DNA of 64,000 bases from an uncultured Treponema sp. GTDB taxonomy: Bacteria > Spirochaetota > Spirochaetia > Treponematales > Treponemataceae. Under the pieces are notes generated by a model, which searched no databases, was not told where the DNA came from, and saw nothing but the letters and a program-made list of their open reading frames with translations. Position 1 is the first letter of the stretch; every line of letters starts with the position of its first letter. The stretch covers positions 1-64,000 of the forward strand of contig CASGBA010000006.1 of NCBI GenBank assembly GCA_949299755.1, written 5' to 3'. Shown here piece after piece: positions 9,606-18,650 of this stretch. Position numbers and translations under genes: made by a program.

Positions 9606-11611
9606 TGGGCGGTTCCATCCGCTGGCTTGAGCTGGCATTCAATATCCCTCTGGGAAATTCCTTTTGGTATAAAAAAGAGATTTCAAAACCGGAAGAATCT
9701 TTTTCAGGAAAAAGAGCTGAAGTTATGTTGGGCTCCAGGAAGTCCTGTGGATTTATAATTTCTGAAAGGAACAGCATACCTGACAATCTGCCGGTAACAG
9801 AAAATGAAGCGAAATATGTTCTTCGCATTATAGATGAGGAACCATTTTTCGGAGAACAGGAGATAAAATTAGCCGGATGGATTTCTTCGTTTTATCTTTG
9901 CACTTTCGGTGAAGCATTGTCTTCAATGCTTCCTTCCGGAAGAAGGGAAAAACCACTGGCAGACGATTTTTTTTCATCGGATGAAAGTTTCATGCAATCC
10001 GGCAAACATTTATCTGATGAACAAAAAAAAGCGGTCGAAGGAATTATTTCAGAGGAAGAAAACGGAAATTCAACGAGAGGAAAAATATTGTACTTGCAGG
10101 GGATAACAGGTTCAGGAAAAACAGAGGTTTTCCTCCGGGCAGCCCAAACAATGATTGAACACGGAAAATCCGTAATTTACCTTGTGCCGGAAATATCCCT
10201 TACCCATCAGGTTGTGGAAGATGTGATAAACCGTTTCGGTGAATGCGCGGCAGTCCTCCACTCGGGTTTAACCCAAGCCCAAAAGCTCGCTCAATGGAGA
10301 CGCATAAGCAGGGGAGAAGCCAAAATAATCGTAGGAGCCAGAAGCGCGGTTTTCGCACCGGCGGAAAACCTGGGATTGATAATAATAGACGAGGAGCAGG
10401 ACAGCTCCTATAAATCAGGAAATACTCCGAGGTATCATGCCAGACAGGTTGCAATGAAAAGATGCGCCGATTCAAATTGTGTTCTTGTAATGGGCAGCGC
10501 CACCCCGTCCCTGGAAGCCTGGTACCAGATAAAACAGGGAAAAATAAAGGCTTTCAATCTGACACGCAGACTGGCAGGAGGGGAGCCTCCTGAAGTTTCA
10601 ATCATCCCCCTCAAACCAGGGGACAATGTTTTGTCCGCAGAACTAAAGAAAGCGGTTTTTGAAACAAAACAAAAAGGAAAACAAAGCATCCTGTTTTTAA
10701 ATAGAAGGGGATTCACCCATTTATTCCAATGCAAAACCTGCGGCTTTGAATTAAAATGCAAAAACTGCTCCGTCCCGATGACATGGCATAAAGCAAAAAA
10801 CCGTATGCAGTGCCATTATTGCGGATGGCAGACAATCCCGCCGACATCATGCCCCGAGTGCGGTTCCCTTGATGTGAGTTATCACGGATTCGGGACGGAA
10901 TATGTGGAAAGCGAAATAAAAAAAGCTTTCCCCGGGTTTTCAATACAAAGGGCGGATACAGATTCTGTGAAAAATAAAGGATCCTTGAAAACAATCCTCT
11001 CGGATTTCAAGGACGGGAAAACAGATATTTTGCTGGGGACACAAATGATTACAAAAGGATTGAACTTCCCCGGAGTAGAGTTAGTCGGCGTTATTTCCGC
11101 TGATTCAACCTTAAAGATGCCGGATTTCAGGGCGGCAGAAAGAACCTTTTCGCAATTAGTACAGGTGTCCGGCAGGGCCGGAAGATTTTCCTCAGGCGGA
11201 AAAGTGCTGATTCAAGCAAAGGATACAAAATCTCCGGCTATACTTAATGCGGTTTCAGGCAATATGGAGGAATTTTACAGCAGGGAAATAGAGGAAAGAA
11301 AAATGCTTGATTTTCCGCCCTTTACAAGACTGGTTCGGTTTTTATTCAGGAGCAAAAAAGCCGGGGACGCGGAAAAAAGCGCAGAGGAAGCGGCCGTAGT
11401 ATTAAGGAACATGATTACCGAAGAAAATGCTGTCTTGGGGCCGGCGGAATGTCCCCTCGCAATGATAGCCGGCAATTACCGTTTCCACATCCTGATAAAG
11501 ACAAAAAACATTAAAGAAATCCTAAGGATTTCCTCACGGTTCATGGCATCATTCAAAACACCCCACGGGGTATACCTTGAAACAGATGTGGATCCTGCCA
11601 GCATTATGTAG
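9605..11611 (+). CDS. priA: Primosomal protein N', replication-restart helicase
   Basis: 668 residues from the ATG at 9605; a GTG at 9602 is also possible. GGGGG sits 6 bases before the ATG. An N-terminal 3'-DNA-end binding domain is shorter than in E. coli PriA. Walker A is GITGSGKT (about 166-173), followed by DEEQDSSYK as motif II, then a zinc-binding insertion with repeated CxxC pairs (CKTCGFELKCKNC ... CHYC ... CPEC) and the C-terminal helicase lobe with TQMITKGLNFP. Motif II reads DEEQ where DEEH is usual. Role: reloads DnaB at stalled forks. TGATG overlap couples it to the glycosylase gene. Confidence 0.95.
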   Translation: MGGSIRWLELAFNIPLGNSFWYKKEISKPEESFSGKRAEVMLGSRKSCGFIISERNSIPDNLPVTENEAKYVLRIIDEEPFFGEQEIKLAGWISSFYLCTFGEALSSMLPSGRREKPLADDFFSSDESFMQSGKHLSDEQKKAVEGIISEEENGNSTRGKILYLQGITGSGKTEVFLRAAQTMIEHGKSVIYLVPEISLTHQVVEDVINRFGECAAVLHSGLTQAQKLAQWRRISRGEAKIIVGARSAVFAPAENLGLIIIDEEQDSSYKSGNTPRYHARQVAMKRCADSNCVLVMGSATPSLEAWYQIKQGKIKAFNLTRRLAGGEPPEVSIIPLKPGDNVLSAELKKAVFETKQKGKQSILFLNRRGFTHLFQCKTCGFELKCKNCSVPMTWHKAKNRMQCHYCGWQTIPPTSCPECGSLDVSYHGFGTEYVESEIKKAFPGFSIQRADTDSVKNKGSLKTILSDFKDGKTDILLGTQMITKGLNFPGVELVGVISADSTLKMPDFRAAERTFSQLVQVSGRAGRFSSGGKVLIQAKDTKSPAILNAVSGNMEEFYSREIEERKMLDFPPFTRLVRFLFRSKKAGDAEKSAEEAAVVLRNMITEENAVLGPAECPLAMIAGNYRFHILIKTKNIKEILRISSRFMASFKTPHGVYLETDVDPASIM

Positions 11612-11663
11612 CATGGATACATGATACATAAAACGGAAACAACAGAAAACAGATATATAAATC

Positions 11664-12437
11664 CTAATAACGGACATTCCAAAGGAAAAGACCTTTCGCC
11701 GGCGCGGTTTGCCCGGCCTTGTGTCTTTCCCCGCTATTTATCAGGGCTAAGAAATCATCCCGACCCTTTCCGCTTTTTTCAAAATCAATTATTGTCCCCA
11801 AAATTGAGCGCACCATTTTCCATAAAAAAGCATTGGCCGAAATCTCAAAAACAAGCTTTGATCCTTCAGGGAAAAAATGTGCGCCGTAAAAAAACCTGGA
11901 ACGGCTCAAACTTTTATCACCGGCGGCGGCAAAAACAGAACAATCCATTTCCCCGGAAAGAACAGAAGCCATGTCATTGAGACGGTGTATATCAAGCCTG
12001 CGGAAAAGAGGCCAGCAGTAGGGGAACTCATGGGCAGGTATGGCAGAAAGACTGTGGATGAAATACCGGTAGGTGCGTTCCCTGGCGTCAAATCGGGAAT
12101 GGAAACCGGAATGCACTTCGGAGGATTCAAGTATCCTGATATCCGGAGGCAAAATGGAATTCAAGGCAGGAACAAAATTTTCAGCAGGAATTGAAAGAAT
12201 GTCTGTGTGAAAATTCGCCACCTGGCCTACTGCATGAACCCCGGCATCTGTGCGTCCTGATCCGATTAAAGGGATTGATTTTTTATGTATTTTCTCCAAA
12301 GCCCGCTCAATCTCGTTTTGAACAGTACGGGAACCATTGGAAAGGCTCTGCCTCTGCCATCCGGAAAAATTTGTCCCGTCATAGGAAATTTTAAGCTTTA
12401 TGTTACGGAGTAAATTACATCCATCGGGAACAGTCAA
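11664..12437 (-). CDS. truA: tRNA pseudouridine(38-40) synthase
   Basis: 257 residues. The catalytic aspartate is D64 in the conserved GSGRTDAGVHA block; KISYDGTNFSGWQRQ near the N-terminus is the family opening. It isomerises uridine to pseudouridine at positions 38-40 of the tRNA anticodon arm. The only usable start is a TTG at 12437, which overlaps the DUF2225 stop (TTGA) and has GAGG seven bases upstream. It is the last gene of the minus-strand dxs-to-truA run. About 50 bases separate its stop from the convergent priA stop. Confidence 0.95.
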   Translation of the reverse strand: MTVPDGCNLLRNIKLKISYDGTNFSGWQRQSLSNGSRTVQNEIERALEKIHKKSIPLIGSGRTDAGVHAVGQVANFHTDILSIPAENFVPALNSILPPDIRILESSEVHSGFHSRFDARERTYRYFIHSLSAIPAHEFPYCWPLFRRLDIHRLNDMASVLSGEMDCSVFAAAGDKSLSRSRFFYGAHFFPEGSKLVFEISANAFLWKMVRSILGTIIDFEKSGKGRDDFLALINSGERHKAGQTAPAKGLFLWNVRY

Positions 12438-13327
12438 TCGTTTTCCTCTTCACCGCTTTCCGCAAGCTCCGCAACTATGGCATCATAAAGTTCACGGGCA
12501 TGTTCCAAAAGCGGACCCGGTTTGTTTTTTGAAGAACGCCCCAGTCCGAACATTTTCGCCAGAGAACGTCTTTGGGAAGCAAGGAGCTTATTACGGGTTT
12601 CAAGATTCTCTTTTGAACCATACTTGAATTCAAGAAGGGCTGAAAGATAAAGCACCCCGTCAAATCCGTAATTTTTATCCAAATCCGGACCAAAGGATTT
12701 TAAGCTGGCTATCATTTCCTTTCCGCCTGTTTCCAATTCCACTGCCCGCCGGTAAAAAAACAAGGCCTTGTGGTAAAAGAGAGAAGAAACATAACCGTAA
12801 TTCTCCTCAGGGTACTTTTTGTCCAAATCCGAAAAAAGCCATGCGGCGCGGAGAGAACACAAACCCCTCTTTATTGTAGGCGAAAATTTCAAGTTTATAT
12901 GTTCATAACAAAGGATAGCGAGATAATAAGAAGCGGCTCCTTCTTTCAATGTCCTGTTTTGAACAAAATCCAAAGGACCGCATAAATTTTTTATTGACTG
13001 ATACCTGTCCTGCATCCTTTCATATATGGCATTCAAACTGTCCTTATCCAAAACCAGGAAATCCTGGGGAAACGCCGCATAATTACATTTAGGACAAACG
13101 GTTATTGCATATATCAACGGATAAACTTCACCGTATTTTGCGGAAGGCTCATAAAGACGGCGCAACTCATCGGTTAAATTGCCTGCAATGAGTCTTCCTC
13201 CTCCACTTTTCAATTCTTCACGTTTAAAATGAGTGTTACATATGGGACAAACAATCTGATCTTTGGAATAATAAGTAAGGGTAGAAACCTTATCATCTTT
13301 TTGCTGGGCTGAAGACGCCTTTATCAC
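12434..13327 (-). CDS. DUF2225 family zinc-binding protein
   Basis: About 297 residues from a GTG at 13327. The GTG is supported by GGAGG seven bases upstream and by the 4-base GTGA overlap with acpS; an upstream in-frame ATG at 13363 would intrude 40 bases into acpS. Two CxxC pairs, CPICNTHF and CPKCNYAAF, probably bind one zinc. The rest is helical and TPR-like, ending in an acidic tail (AESGEEEND). The family is common in Firmicutes and spirochaetes and has no established function known to me. Position between acpS and truA in an overlapping operon suggests constitutive expression with housekeeping genes. Confidence 0.85.
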   Translation of the reverse strand: MIKASSAQQKDDKVSTLTYYSKDQIVCPICNTHFKREELKSGGGRLIAGNLTDELRRLYEPSAKYGEVYPLIYAITVCPKCNYAAFPQDFLVLDKDSLNAIYERMQDRYQSIKNLCGPLDFVQNRTLKEGAASYYLAILCYEHINLKFSPTIKRGLCSLRAAWLFSDLDKKYPEENYGYVSSLFYHKALFFYRRAVELETGGKEMIASLKSFGPDLDKNYGFDGVLYLSALLEFKYGSKENLETRNKLLASQRRSLAKMFGLGRSSKNKPGPLLEHARELYDAIVAELAESGEEEND

Positions 13328-13758
13328 TTCTTTACCTCCGGAAAAATACAGTTTTCCATACAAGGATTATTTACCGCATTATATCTCTCTATCACAACAA
13401 AAGCAGCCGCAATACCACCGTCATGGGACAATGACAAATGAATGATACCCTGCCCGCCCTTATTAAAAACTTCCATAGCATCACCGTAAAGCAAAAGTTC
13501 CGGTTTACCGGACTGCATAAGGCCAACCCGGATATTGCGCAAACTCATTCCACACAACCCGCAACCAAGGGCCTTTCCGAAGGCTTCTTTCGCCGCGAAT
13601 CTTGCGGCAAGGGATTCCAATCCCCGGTTATTGAAGCGTTTTTTCATCACGTCCTTTATTTCTTCAGGATGAAAATAACGTTCCAACAAATCTTCATTGG
13701 ATATCCACCGCTTCATTCTGTCAATTTTCACAACATCTATCCCGACTCCGGAAATCAT
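13324..13758 (-). CDS. acpS: Holo-[acyl-carrier-protein] synthase
   Basis: 144 residues, AcpS-type phosphopantetheinyl transferase. The metal-binding residues are D8 in GIDVV and E58 in FAAKEAFGKALG, both in conserved context, and LSLSHDGGIAAAFV is the third family block. It moves 4'-phosphopantetheine from CoA to apo-ACP, activating fatty-acid synthesis. A C-terminal extension of about 20 residues (NNPCMENCIFPEVKK) goes beyond the usual end. The gene overlaps cdaR (ATGA) upstream and DUF2225 (GTGA) downstream, so it is expressed as part of the coupled operon. Confidence 0.95.
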   Translation of the reverse strand: MISGVGIDVVKIDRMKRWISNEDLLERYFHPEEIKDVMKKRFNNRGLESLAARFAAKEAFGKALGCGLCGMSLRNIRVGLMQSGKPELLLYGDAMEVFNKGGQGIIHLSLSHDGGIAAAFVVIERYNAVNNPCMENCIFPEVKK

Positions 13759-14705
13759 TCCTCTTTCTCCCTGAAAGTAACTGTAATTTCCTCGGGATCA
13801 ACTTGAAGGACCGTAAATTGCGGCGGCACATTCGCCTGGACTTTAAGTGTATATTCCCCGGGTTCCGTAATTTCCGTACAGGATACGGAAAGTAAATCCG
13901 GTGGTGGCAGCCAGGCATTCAACCCTAAATCAGGACCGATAATTCTCAGGGAACCATTTTCCACAGAAGATTCCGCTTCAAAATCAGGATTCAGGAAAAG
14001 AAATGAAAAATTGATGTTTTCGAATTTTCTTTCGGATGTCGCCTGATTGATTATAACCCGGTAGCTGACTTTTGAAAGTCCTGTCAATGACACAAGTTCA
14101 TTTCCCGTGATGACATCGGCAGAACCGTCAAAATCCGTGTTCCATCCGGCCAAACTGACGGGTTCAGTTTTTAGCTCCGTCATATTTTCAATCAGGGAAC
14201 GGGGACCTGTCACTTCCACAGCGGGAGGATTCACCGCGGAAGATTCAAATTCATAGCCTTCTGAGGGGAAACCTGTAAAAACAACTGAAACAGGAAGTGT
14301 TTTTGTCATCTTGCGCTCCAACTTGACGGTAACCTCAGGAGGATCCACAATCATTTCAAGGGGATCTATTCCTACAGCAATACCGGAAAGCCTGGTCTTT
14401 ACAGGGACCGTGTATTCTCCCTCTTCTTCAAATGAAGAAAGATCTATAAAAGACACAATATCTTCTTCCAGAACAGGATAAATTTCATTCTGTTCCCCTT
14501 TCAGGGAAATCTTGACGTTACGCAAAAACGGGGCAGCTGGAGTCAAGGCACCGGAGGCTTCCGTCCTCAAAGGGACAGAAAAATACCTTTGTTCCAAATT
14601 GCTTATTTTATAGAACAAGAAAAGGAACAATGCCAGTGTCAGACAACTGACTTTTTCCGGCCAGTTTTTAACAAGGATTTTAAAAAAATTCTTAAAACTA
14701 TTCAT
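13755..14705 (-). CDS. cdaR: YbbR-domain protein, regulator/partner of CdaA
   Basis: 316 residues from the ATG at 14705, which overlaps the cdaA stop by 8 bases and has GAAGG just upstream. One N-terminal membrane segment (LTLALFLFLFYKIS) is followed by repeated YbbR beta domains carrying PPEVTV and PPAVEVTGP-type turns. In Firmicutes the orthologue (CdaR) contacts CdaA and modulates cyclic di-AMP synthesis; the same role here is inferred from the adjacent overlapping gene. The bulk of the protein is predicted extracytoplasmic. Confidence 0.85.
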   Translation of the reverse strand: MNSFKNFFKILVKNWPEKVSCLTLALFLFLFYKISNLEQRYFSVPLRTEASGALTPAAPFLRNVKISLKGEQNEIYPVLEEDIVSFIDLSSFEEEGEYTVPVKTRLSGIAVGIDPLEMIVDPPEVTVKLERKMTKTLPVSVVFTGFPSEGYEFESSAVNPPAVEVTGPRSLIENMTELKTEPVSLAGWNTDFDGSADVITGNELVSLTGLSKVSYRVIINQATSERKFENINFSFLFLNPDFEAESSVENGSLRIIGPDLGLNAWLPPPDLLSVSCTEITEPGEYTLKVQANVPPQFTVLQVDPEEITVTFREKEE

Positions 14706-15504
14706 TTTTGCCTTCATTGTCAGAAGATTCGGTTCCCACATCCAAAAGATTTTCCAGCTGCCTTGTTATTTCAGCAGAGGACAAATCGTAATACAGCTTG
14801 GAGTCATAAGCAAGGCTCATTGCCCCGGTTTCCTCGGAAACAATCACCACAACGGCATCCGTCTGTTCAGCAATGCCCAAGGCGGCCCTGTGCCTTGTAC
14901 CAAAAGTTTTCCGGATATCCTGCTGTTCAGACAGAGGAAGATAACAGGCAGCCGCCAGGATGCATCCTCCGTGAATGACCACAGCACCGTCATGAAGGGG
15001 TGTATCATGACCGAAAATCGTCACAATCAGACTTGAAGAAATTTTTGCGTCAAGCCGCGTCCCCGATTCAGATTCAACAATATCCTTTAAAGTATTCTTT
15101 CTTATGAATACAACCAGCATTCCTCGTCTGTAACTTGAAAGTTTTTCGGCACTTGCAACAACTGCGTCAATATAGGAATGCTTAGATCTTTTTCCGATTT
15201 TAAATAAATCGCTTTGACCGATTTGTAAAAAAATCTTGCGCAATTCAGGCTGGAAAACAATGGCAATACCGATTAAAAGCCCTGGGGCCAGAGCATTCAA
15301 AATCCAAAGAAGGGTCTCAAGCCTTAAAATAAATGCGGCGGCATATATTATAAACAGGGCGACGATACCCTTAAAAAGCTGTATTGCCTGGGTTTTTACG
15401 AGTATACCGTATACAGAATACAAAAGGAGGGCAAGAAAAAAAACGTCAAGGAAAGGATTTATTAAATCATAAAAACCTTTCAATTGGTTGAGAAAATCCA
15501 TCAT
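14698..15504 (-). CDS. cdaA: Diadenylate cyclase (c-di-AMP synthase)
   Basis: 268 residues. Three N-terminal transmembrane helices (about 19-90) precede a DAC domain. The catalytic signatures are DGA (172-174) and RHRAA (204-208). It condenses two ATP into cyclic di-AMP, which in other bacteria controls K+ and osmolyte transport and wall homeostasis. The ATG overlaps the folP stop (ATGA) and the 3' end overlaps cdaR. The usual third partner, glmM, is absent; folP and acpS take the flanking places. Confidence 0.95.
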   Translation of the reverse strand: MMDFLNQLKGFYDLINPFLDVFFLALLLYSVYGILVKTQAIQLFKGIVALFIIYAAAFILRLETLLWILNALAPGLLIGIAIVFQPELRKIFLQIGQSDLFKIGKRSKHSYIDAVVASAEKLSSYRRGMLVVFIRKNTLKDIVESESGTRLDAKISSSLIVTIFGHDTPLHDGAVVIHGGCILAAACYLPLSEQQDIRKTFGTRHRAALGIAEQTDAVVVIVSEETGAMSLAYDSKLYYDLSSAEITRQLENLLDVGTESSDNEGKNE

Positions 15505-16346
15505 TTTTTCAACTCCTGAAGAACAGAAAGCATATCCTTTGTTTCTTTCACATCATGAACCCGGAGAACAGAAACCCCGTGCATAACTGAAAACATTTCC
15601 GCGGCAAGGGTTCCGGCCAACCTGTCCTCAACATTACGCCCGGTCATTCCGCCAATGCAGGTTTTTCTCGAAAGACCCATAACCACATTGTAACCGCTTT
15701 CAGCAAAAATATCGATATGTTTAATAACAGCAAGGTTATCTTCATATTGTTTACCGAAACCTATTCCGGGGTCAAGAATAATTTTCTCCTTTTTTATTCC
15801 ATACCCCATGGCAAAATCCGCCCGGGAAAGCAAATAACGCAGTATTTCTTCAGGGGCATCGGTGTATTTTTCCAAGGAAACCTGCATGGTTTTCGGAACA
15901 CCCCGTTTGTGCATCAATATTACCGGTATGCCGGCGGTTGCGGCAAAGGAAGCCATATCACAATCGTCTTCCAGAGCTGAAATATCATTCAAAATATCCG
16001 CCCCGGCTTCAAAGGCAGCTTTCATCACGGAAGCTTTACGTGTATCCACGGAAACAGGAACGGAACTGTATTTTCGGATTTCCTGAATAAGGGGAATAAG
16101 CCTTGAAATTTCATCTTCAGCCGGGACATAATCCGCTCCAGGCCGGCTTGACTCAGCACCGATATCAAGGATATCACAACCTTCTTCCACCAGGGAAAGG
16201 GCAAATTCCGCGTTTTCTTTCACAGAAGAAAGGGATGGCAGGCGGCTCCCTTCCCAAAAAGAATCAGGAGTGGCATTCACAATCCCCATTATATAAGCCG
16301 GCAGTGGACGGGGAATCACCGTCCCTCCAGAGAGTTCGATCAACAC
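15501..16346 (-). CDS. folP: Dihydropteroate synthase
   Basis: 281 residues, TIM-barrel pterin-binding enzyme. Visible blocks: MGIVNATPDSF, DIGAESSRPGA, SVDTRKASV, NDISALE, LMHKRG, DPGIGFGK and GLSRK. It joins p-aminobenzoate to hydroxymethyldihydropterin diphosphate in folate synthesis and is the sulfonamide target. The start is a GTG at 16346 with AGGAG nine bases upstream. It sits 28 bases downstream of dxs and overlaps cdaA by 4 bases. Confidence 0.96.
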   Translation of the reverse strand: MLIELSGGTVIPRPLPAYIMGIVNATPDSFWEGSRLPSLSSVKENAEFALSLVEEGCDILDIGAESSRPGADYVPAEDEISRLIPLIQEIRKYSSVPVSVDTRKASVMKAAFEAGADILNDISALEDDCDMASFAATAGIPVILMHKRGVPKTMQVSLEKYTDAPEEILRYLLSRADFAMGYGIKKEKIILDPGIGFGKQYEDNLAVIKHIDIFAESGYNVVMGLSRKTCIGGMTGRNVEDRLAGTLAAEMFSVMHGVSVLRVHDVKETKDMLSVLQELKK

Positions 16347-16374
16347 AGACTCATTCTCCTTTTCACGGAAAACA

Positions 16375-18327
16375 TCAGATTTTCATACCGGAAGGAAAAA
16401 ATCCGGGAAACCGGCTTTTTATCCCGGCAGACAGGGATCTGAGTCTTTTTACCTCGCCGGCTATGTGCTCCGGGGACAAGGATGCGGCCGCAAGGATTTC
16501 CTGTCTGGATCCCACCCCTCCCGGCAAACCACCTTTCCCGGAATCAAAAATATTTTCCGGGAAGGCCATGGAACTGACATTCAATCCTGGACGGGCAGAA
16601 CGTAACAATTCCTCCAAATACACGGCTATACCGCCGGTTTTTATTCCATCCTCCACAATCACAATCGAAGAATAGGGATTTGTAATTTCAAGGAAGTACT
16701 CTTCATCCAAAGGTTTTATAAATCTAAGGTTATAAATATCCACCGGGGAATCTTTCCTGGCCAATATGTTAGCAGCCTCATGAACCTCACCATAAATTCC
16801 TCCGGTACATACAATCAATGCATCGGAACCTTCCTGTTCCGCAAAAACACCTCTCCCTTCACCTATGGGAAAAGAAAACGAAGGGATTTCCGTGGGACAA
16901 GTTGTTTTAGGATACCTGACGATAACAGGAGCCCGGCGGGCGAAAGCCCATTTAAACATAAGTTTCATTTCTTCCGCGGATACCGGAGCGAGGATGGAAA
17001 TTCCAGGCACAGACCTGAACAGGGCAATATCATATATCCCCTGATGGGTTTCCCCGTCATCAGGAACAGCCCCTGACCGGTCCAAGGCAAAAACCACGGG
17101 CAAAGACTGAAGGGCCACATCATGTATAACCTGATCCACAGCCCGTTGCATGAAAGTACTGTAAATTGCAACAACAGGAAGCATCCCTCCCGCTGAAAGT
17201 CCGGCGGCAAAGGTAACCGCATGGGGTTCAGCAATGCCCACGTCAAAGAACCTGTCCGGGAAACGGTGGGCGAAAGGGGCCAAACCGGTTCCCTTTGCCA
17301 TAGCAGCGGTAACAGCCACAATGTCCGGCCTTGAAGCGGCTTCCTCCGACATTAAATTTGAAAAAGCTTCGGTAAAACTTACCCGGTCAAATTTTTCCAC
17401 CTGGCCGTCACTGGTACAAAAGGGGCCTACCCCGTGAAACAGTGCGGGATCGTTTTCCGCATAACTGTAGCCGCAACCTTTTTTTGTTACCACATGAACC
17501 ACGACCGGATGGTCAAGCTTCTTCACATCGGCGAGAACCTTTTTCAACTCCCCTATCTTGTGGCCATTCAAAGGCCCCACATACTCAAACCCTAAATCCA
17601 TGAAAAAATTATCATTAAGGAGAAAACTTTTCAAACCGCTTTTCATCTTGCTGATAATCCTGTAGAGCTTTTCCCCGGCGAAGGGAATGGCCCGGACAAA
17701 ACGTTCCACATGATACTTCAAGGTCTGATAGTTTTTCCGCATTGAAAGTCTGGACAAATACTCGGAAAGGGCGCCCGTATTCCTGCTGATGGACATCTTG
17801 TTGTCATTCAAAATCACAATTAAATCCCGCCCATCCTGGCCGGCATGGGAAAGAGCTTCGAAAGCCATCCCCCCTGTAAGGGCTCCGTCACCTATAACGG
17901 CGACAACCTTGCCTTTTTCACCCCGCATACGGCGGGCTGTCAATATACCATAGGCACTGGAAATTGAAGTGGAAGAATGTCCTGTACCGAAAACATCATG
18001 GGGACTTTCATCCCTTCTGGGGAAACCGGAAATCCCACCCTTTTTACGGATTGTATCAAACCTGTCATAACGTCCGGTTAAAAGTTTATGGGTATAACAC
18101 TGGTGTCCCACATCCCACACGATGGAATCTTCCGGGCTGGAGAAAACACTGTGCAGCGCTATTGTCAACTCAATTACACCCAGATTGCTCGAAAGGTGTC
18201 CGCCGTTGCGGCTTACAGTGGTGATGATTTTTTTCCGTATTTCCTCCACAAGGGAAGACACTTCCTCAGCCGACAGTTTTTTCAAATCTTCAGGGGATTT
18301 AATTTCAGATAAAATTGCACGGCTCAT
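16375..18327 (-). CDS. dxs: 1-deoxy-D-xylulose-5-phosphate synthase
   Basis: 650 residues from the ATG at 18327 (GGTGG eight bases upstream); an upstream in-frame start at 18354 would add MYLMLVVQK without family support. Thiamine-diphosphate motif GDGALTGGMAFEAL ... NDNKMSIS, the GHQCYTHK loop and the transketolase C-terminal domain are present. It condenses pyruvate and glyceraldehyde 3-phosphate, the first step of the MEP isoprenoid pathway; ispE of the same pathway lies at 39189. First gene of the coupled minus-strand run; a terminator for the preceding small gene lies just upstream. Confidence 0.96.
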   Translation of the reverse strand: MSRAILSEIKSPEDLKKLSAEEVSSLVEEIRKKIITTVSRNGGHLSSNLGVIELTIALHSVFSSPEDSIVWDVGHQCYTHKLLTGRYDRFDTIRKKGGISGFPRRDESPHDVFGTGHSSTSISSAYGILTARRMRGEKGKVVAVIGDGALTGGMAFEALSHAGQDGRDLIVILNDNKMSISRNTGALSEYLSRLSMRKNYQTLKYHVERFVRAIPFAGEKLYRIISKMKSGLKSFLLNDNFFMDLGFEYVGPLNGHKIGELKKVLADVKKLDHPVVVHVVTKKGCGYSYAENDPALFHGVGPFCTSDGQVEKFDRVSFTEAFSNLMSEEAASRPDIVAVTAAMAKGTGLAPFAHRFPDRFFDVGIAEPHAVTFAAGLSAGGMLPVVAIYSTFMQRAVDQVIHDVALQSLPVVFALDRSGAVPDDGETHQGIYDIALFRSVPGISILAPVSAEEMKLMFKWAFARRAPVIVRYPKTTCPTEIPSFSFPIGEGRGVFAEQEGSDALIVCTGGIYGEVHEAANILARKDSPVDIYNLRFIKPLDEEYFLEITNPYSSIVIVEDGIKTGGIAVYLEELLRSARPGLNVSSMAFPENIFDSGKGGLPGGVGSRQEILAAASLSPEHIAGEVKRLRSLSAGIKSRFPGFFPSGMKI

Positions 18328-18393
18328 TTTTTGCACCACCAGCATCAGATACAAATTTAAAAATACAACCCCCGGGCTAACCGGCGGTTACAT

Positions 18394-18426
18394 AAAAAAA
18401 AAGACCGCAAACATCGTTTACGGTCG
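18394..18426 (-). terminator. Rho-independent terminator after the mS38-type gene
   Basis: A 10-bp stem at 18403-18412 and 18416-18425 with one G-U pair and a 3-base loop, followed on the minus strand by nine T. It isolates the small ribosomal-protein gene from dxs. Confidence 0.9.
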
Positions 18427-18479
18427 CAGGCACATCCAAAGCGAAACATTGCCGCAAAGGAATCAGCAAAAGCCGCCGG

Positions 18480-18569
18480 CTATTTCTTTTTGTGCCGATT
18501 TCTTCTAAGCTTTTTTTTACGTTTGTGCGTGGCGATTTTCTGTGCTTTTCTTTTTCTTCCGCAGGGCAC
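18480..18569 (-). CDS. Tiny basic ribosomal protein, mS38/AURKAIP1 type (bS22-like)
   Basis: A 29-residue protein reading MPCGRKRKAQKIATH followed by a run of Lys/Arg and ending in RNRHKKK. The repeated K-R-K-K and R-x-R-H-K-K-K pattern is that of the AURKAIP1/COX24 domain, which is mitochondrial mS38 and the short bacterial bS22 protein near the decoding centre of the small subunit. The start is GTG at 18569 with GGAG seven bases upstream. A near-consensus promoter lies 30-58 bases upstream and a strong terminator 54 bases downstream, so it is a monocistronic highly expressed unit. It is too short for most gene finders. The family assignment rests on composition and pattern, since little else can be read from 29 residues. 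Confidence 0.85.
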   Translation of the reverse strand: MPCGRKRKAQKIATHKRKKKLRRNRHKKK

Positions 18570-18598
18570 GTCAAAACTCCTTTTTGTTAAGTCGGATA

Positions 18599-18627
18599 AT
18601 TATGGCAAAAAAATCGCAATACGTCAA
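18599..18627 (-). promoter_or_regulatory. Sigma-70-type promoter of the mS38-type gene
   Basis: Minus strand -35 TTGACG (18622-18627), 17-base spacer, -10 CATAAT (18599-18604). Only one mismatch in each hexamer. The spacer is T-rich. Confidence 0.75.
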
Positions 18628-18650
18628 TAGAAACTAAAAACACAAAAAAA

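Noticed and set aside
16103-16675. Plus-strand open frame of 190 codons
   Set aside because: Antisense to folP and dxs; low-quality composition and no start signal.
18377-18574. 65-codon minus-strand frame overlapping the mS38-type gene and its terminator
   Set aside because: It runs through the terminator hairpin, whereas the 29-codon frame has promoter, Shine-Dalgarno and family pattern.
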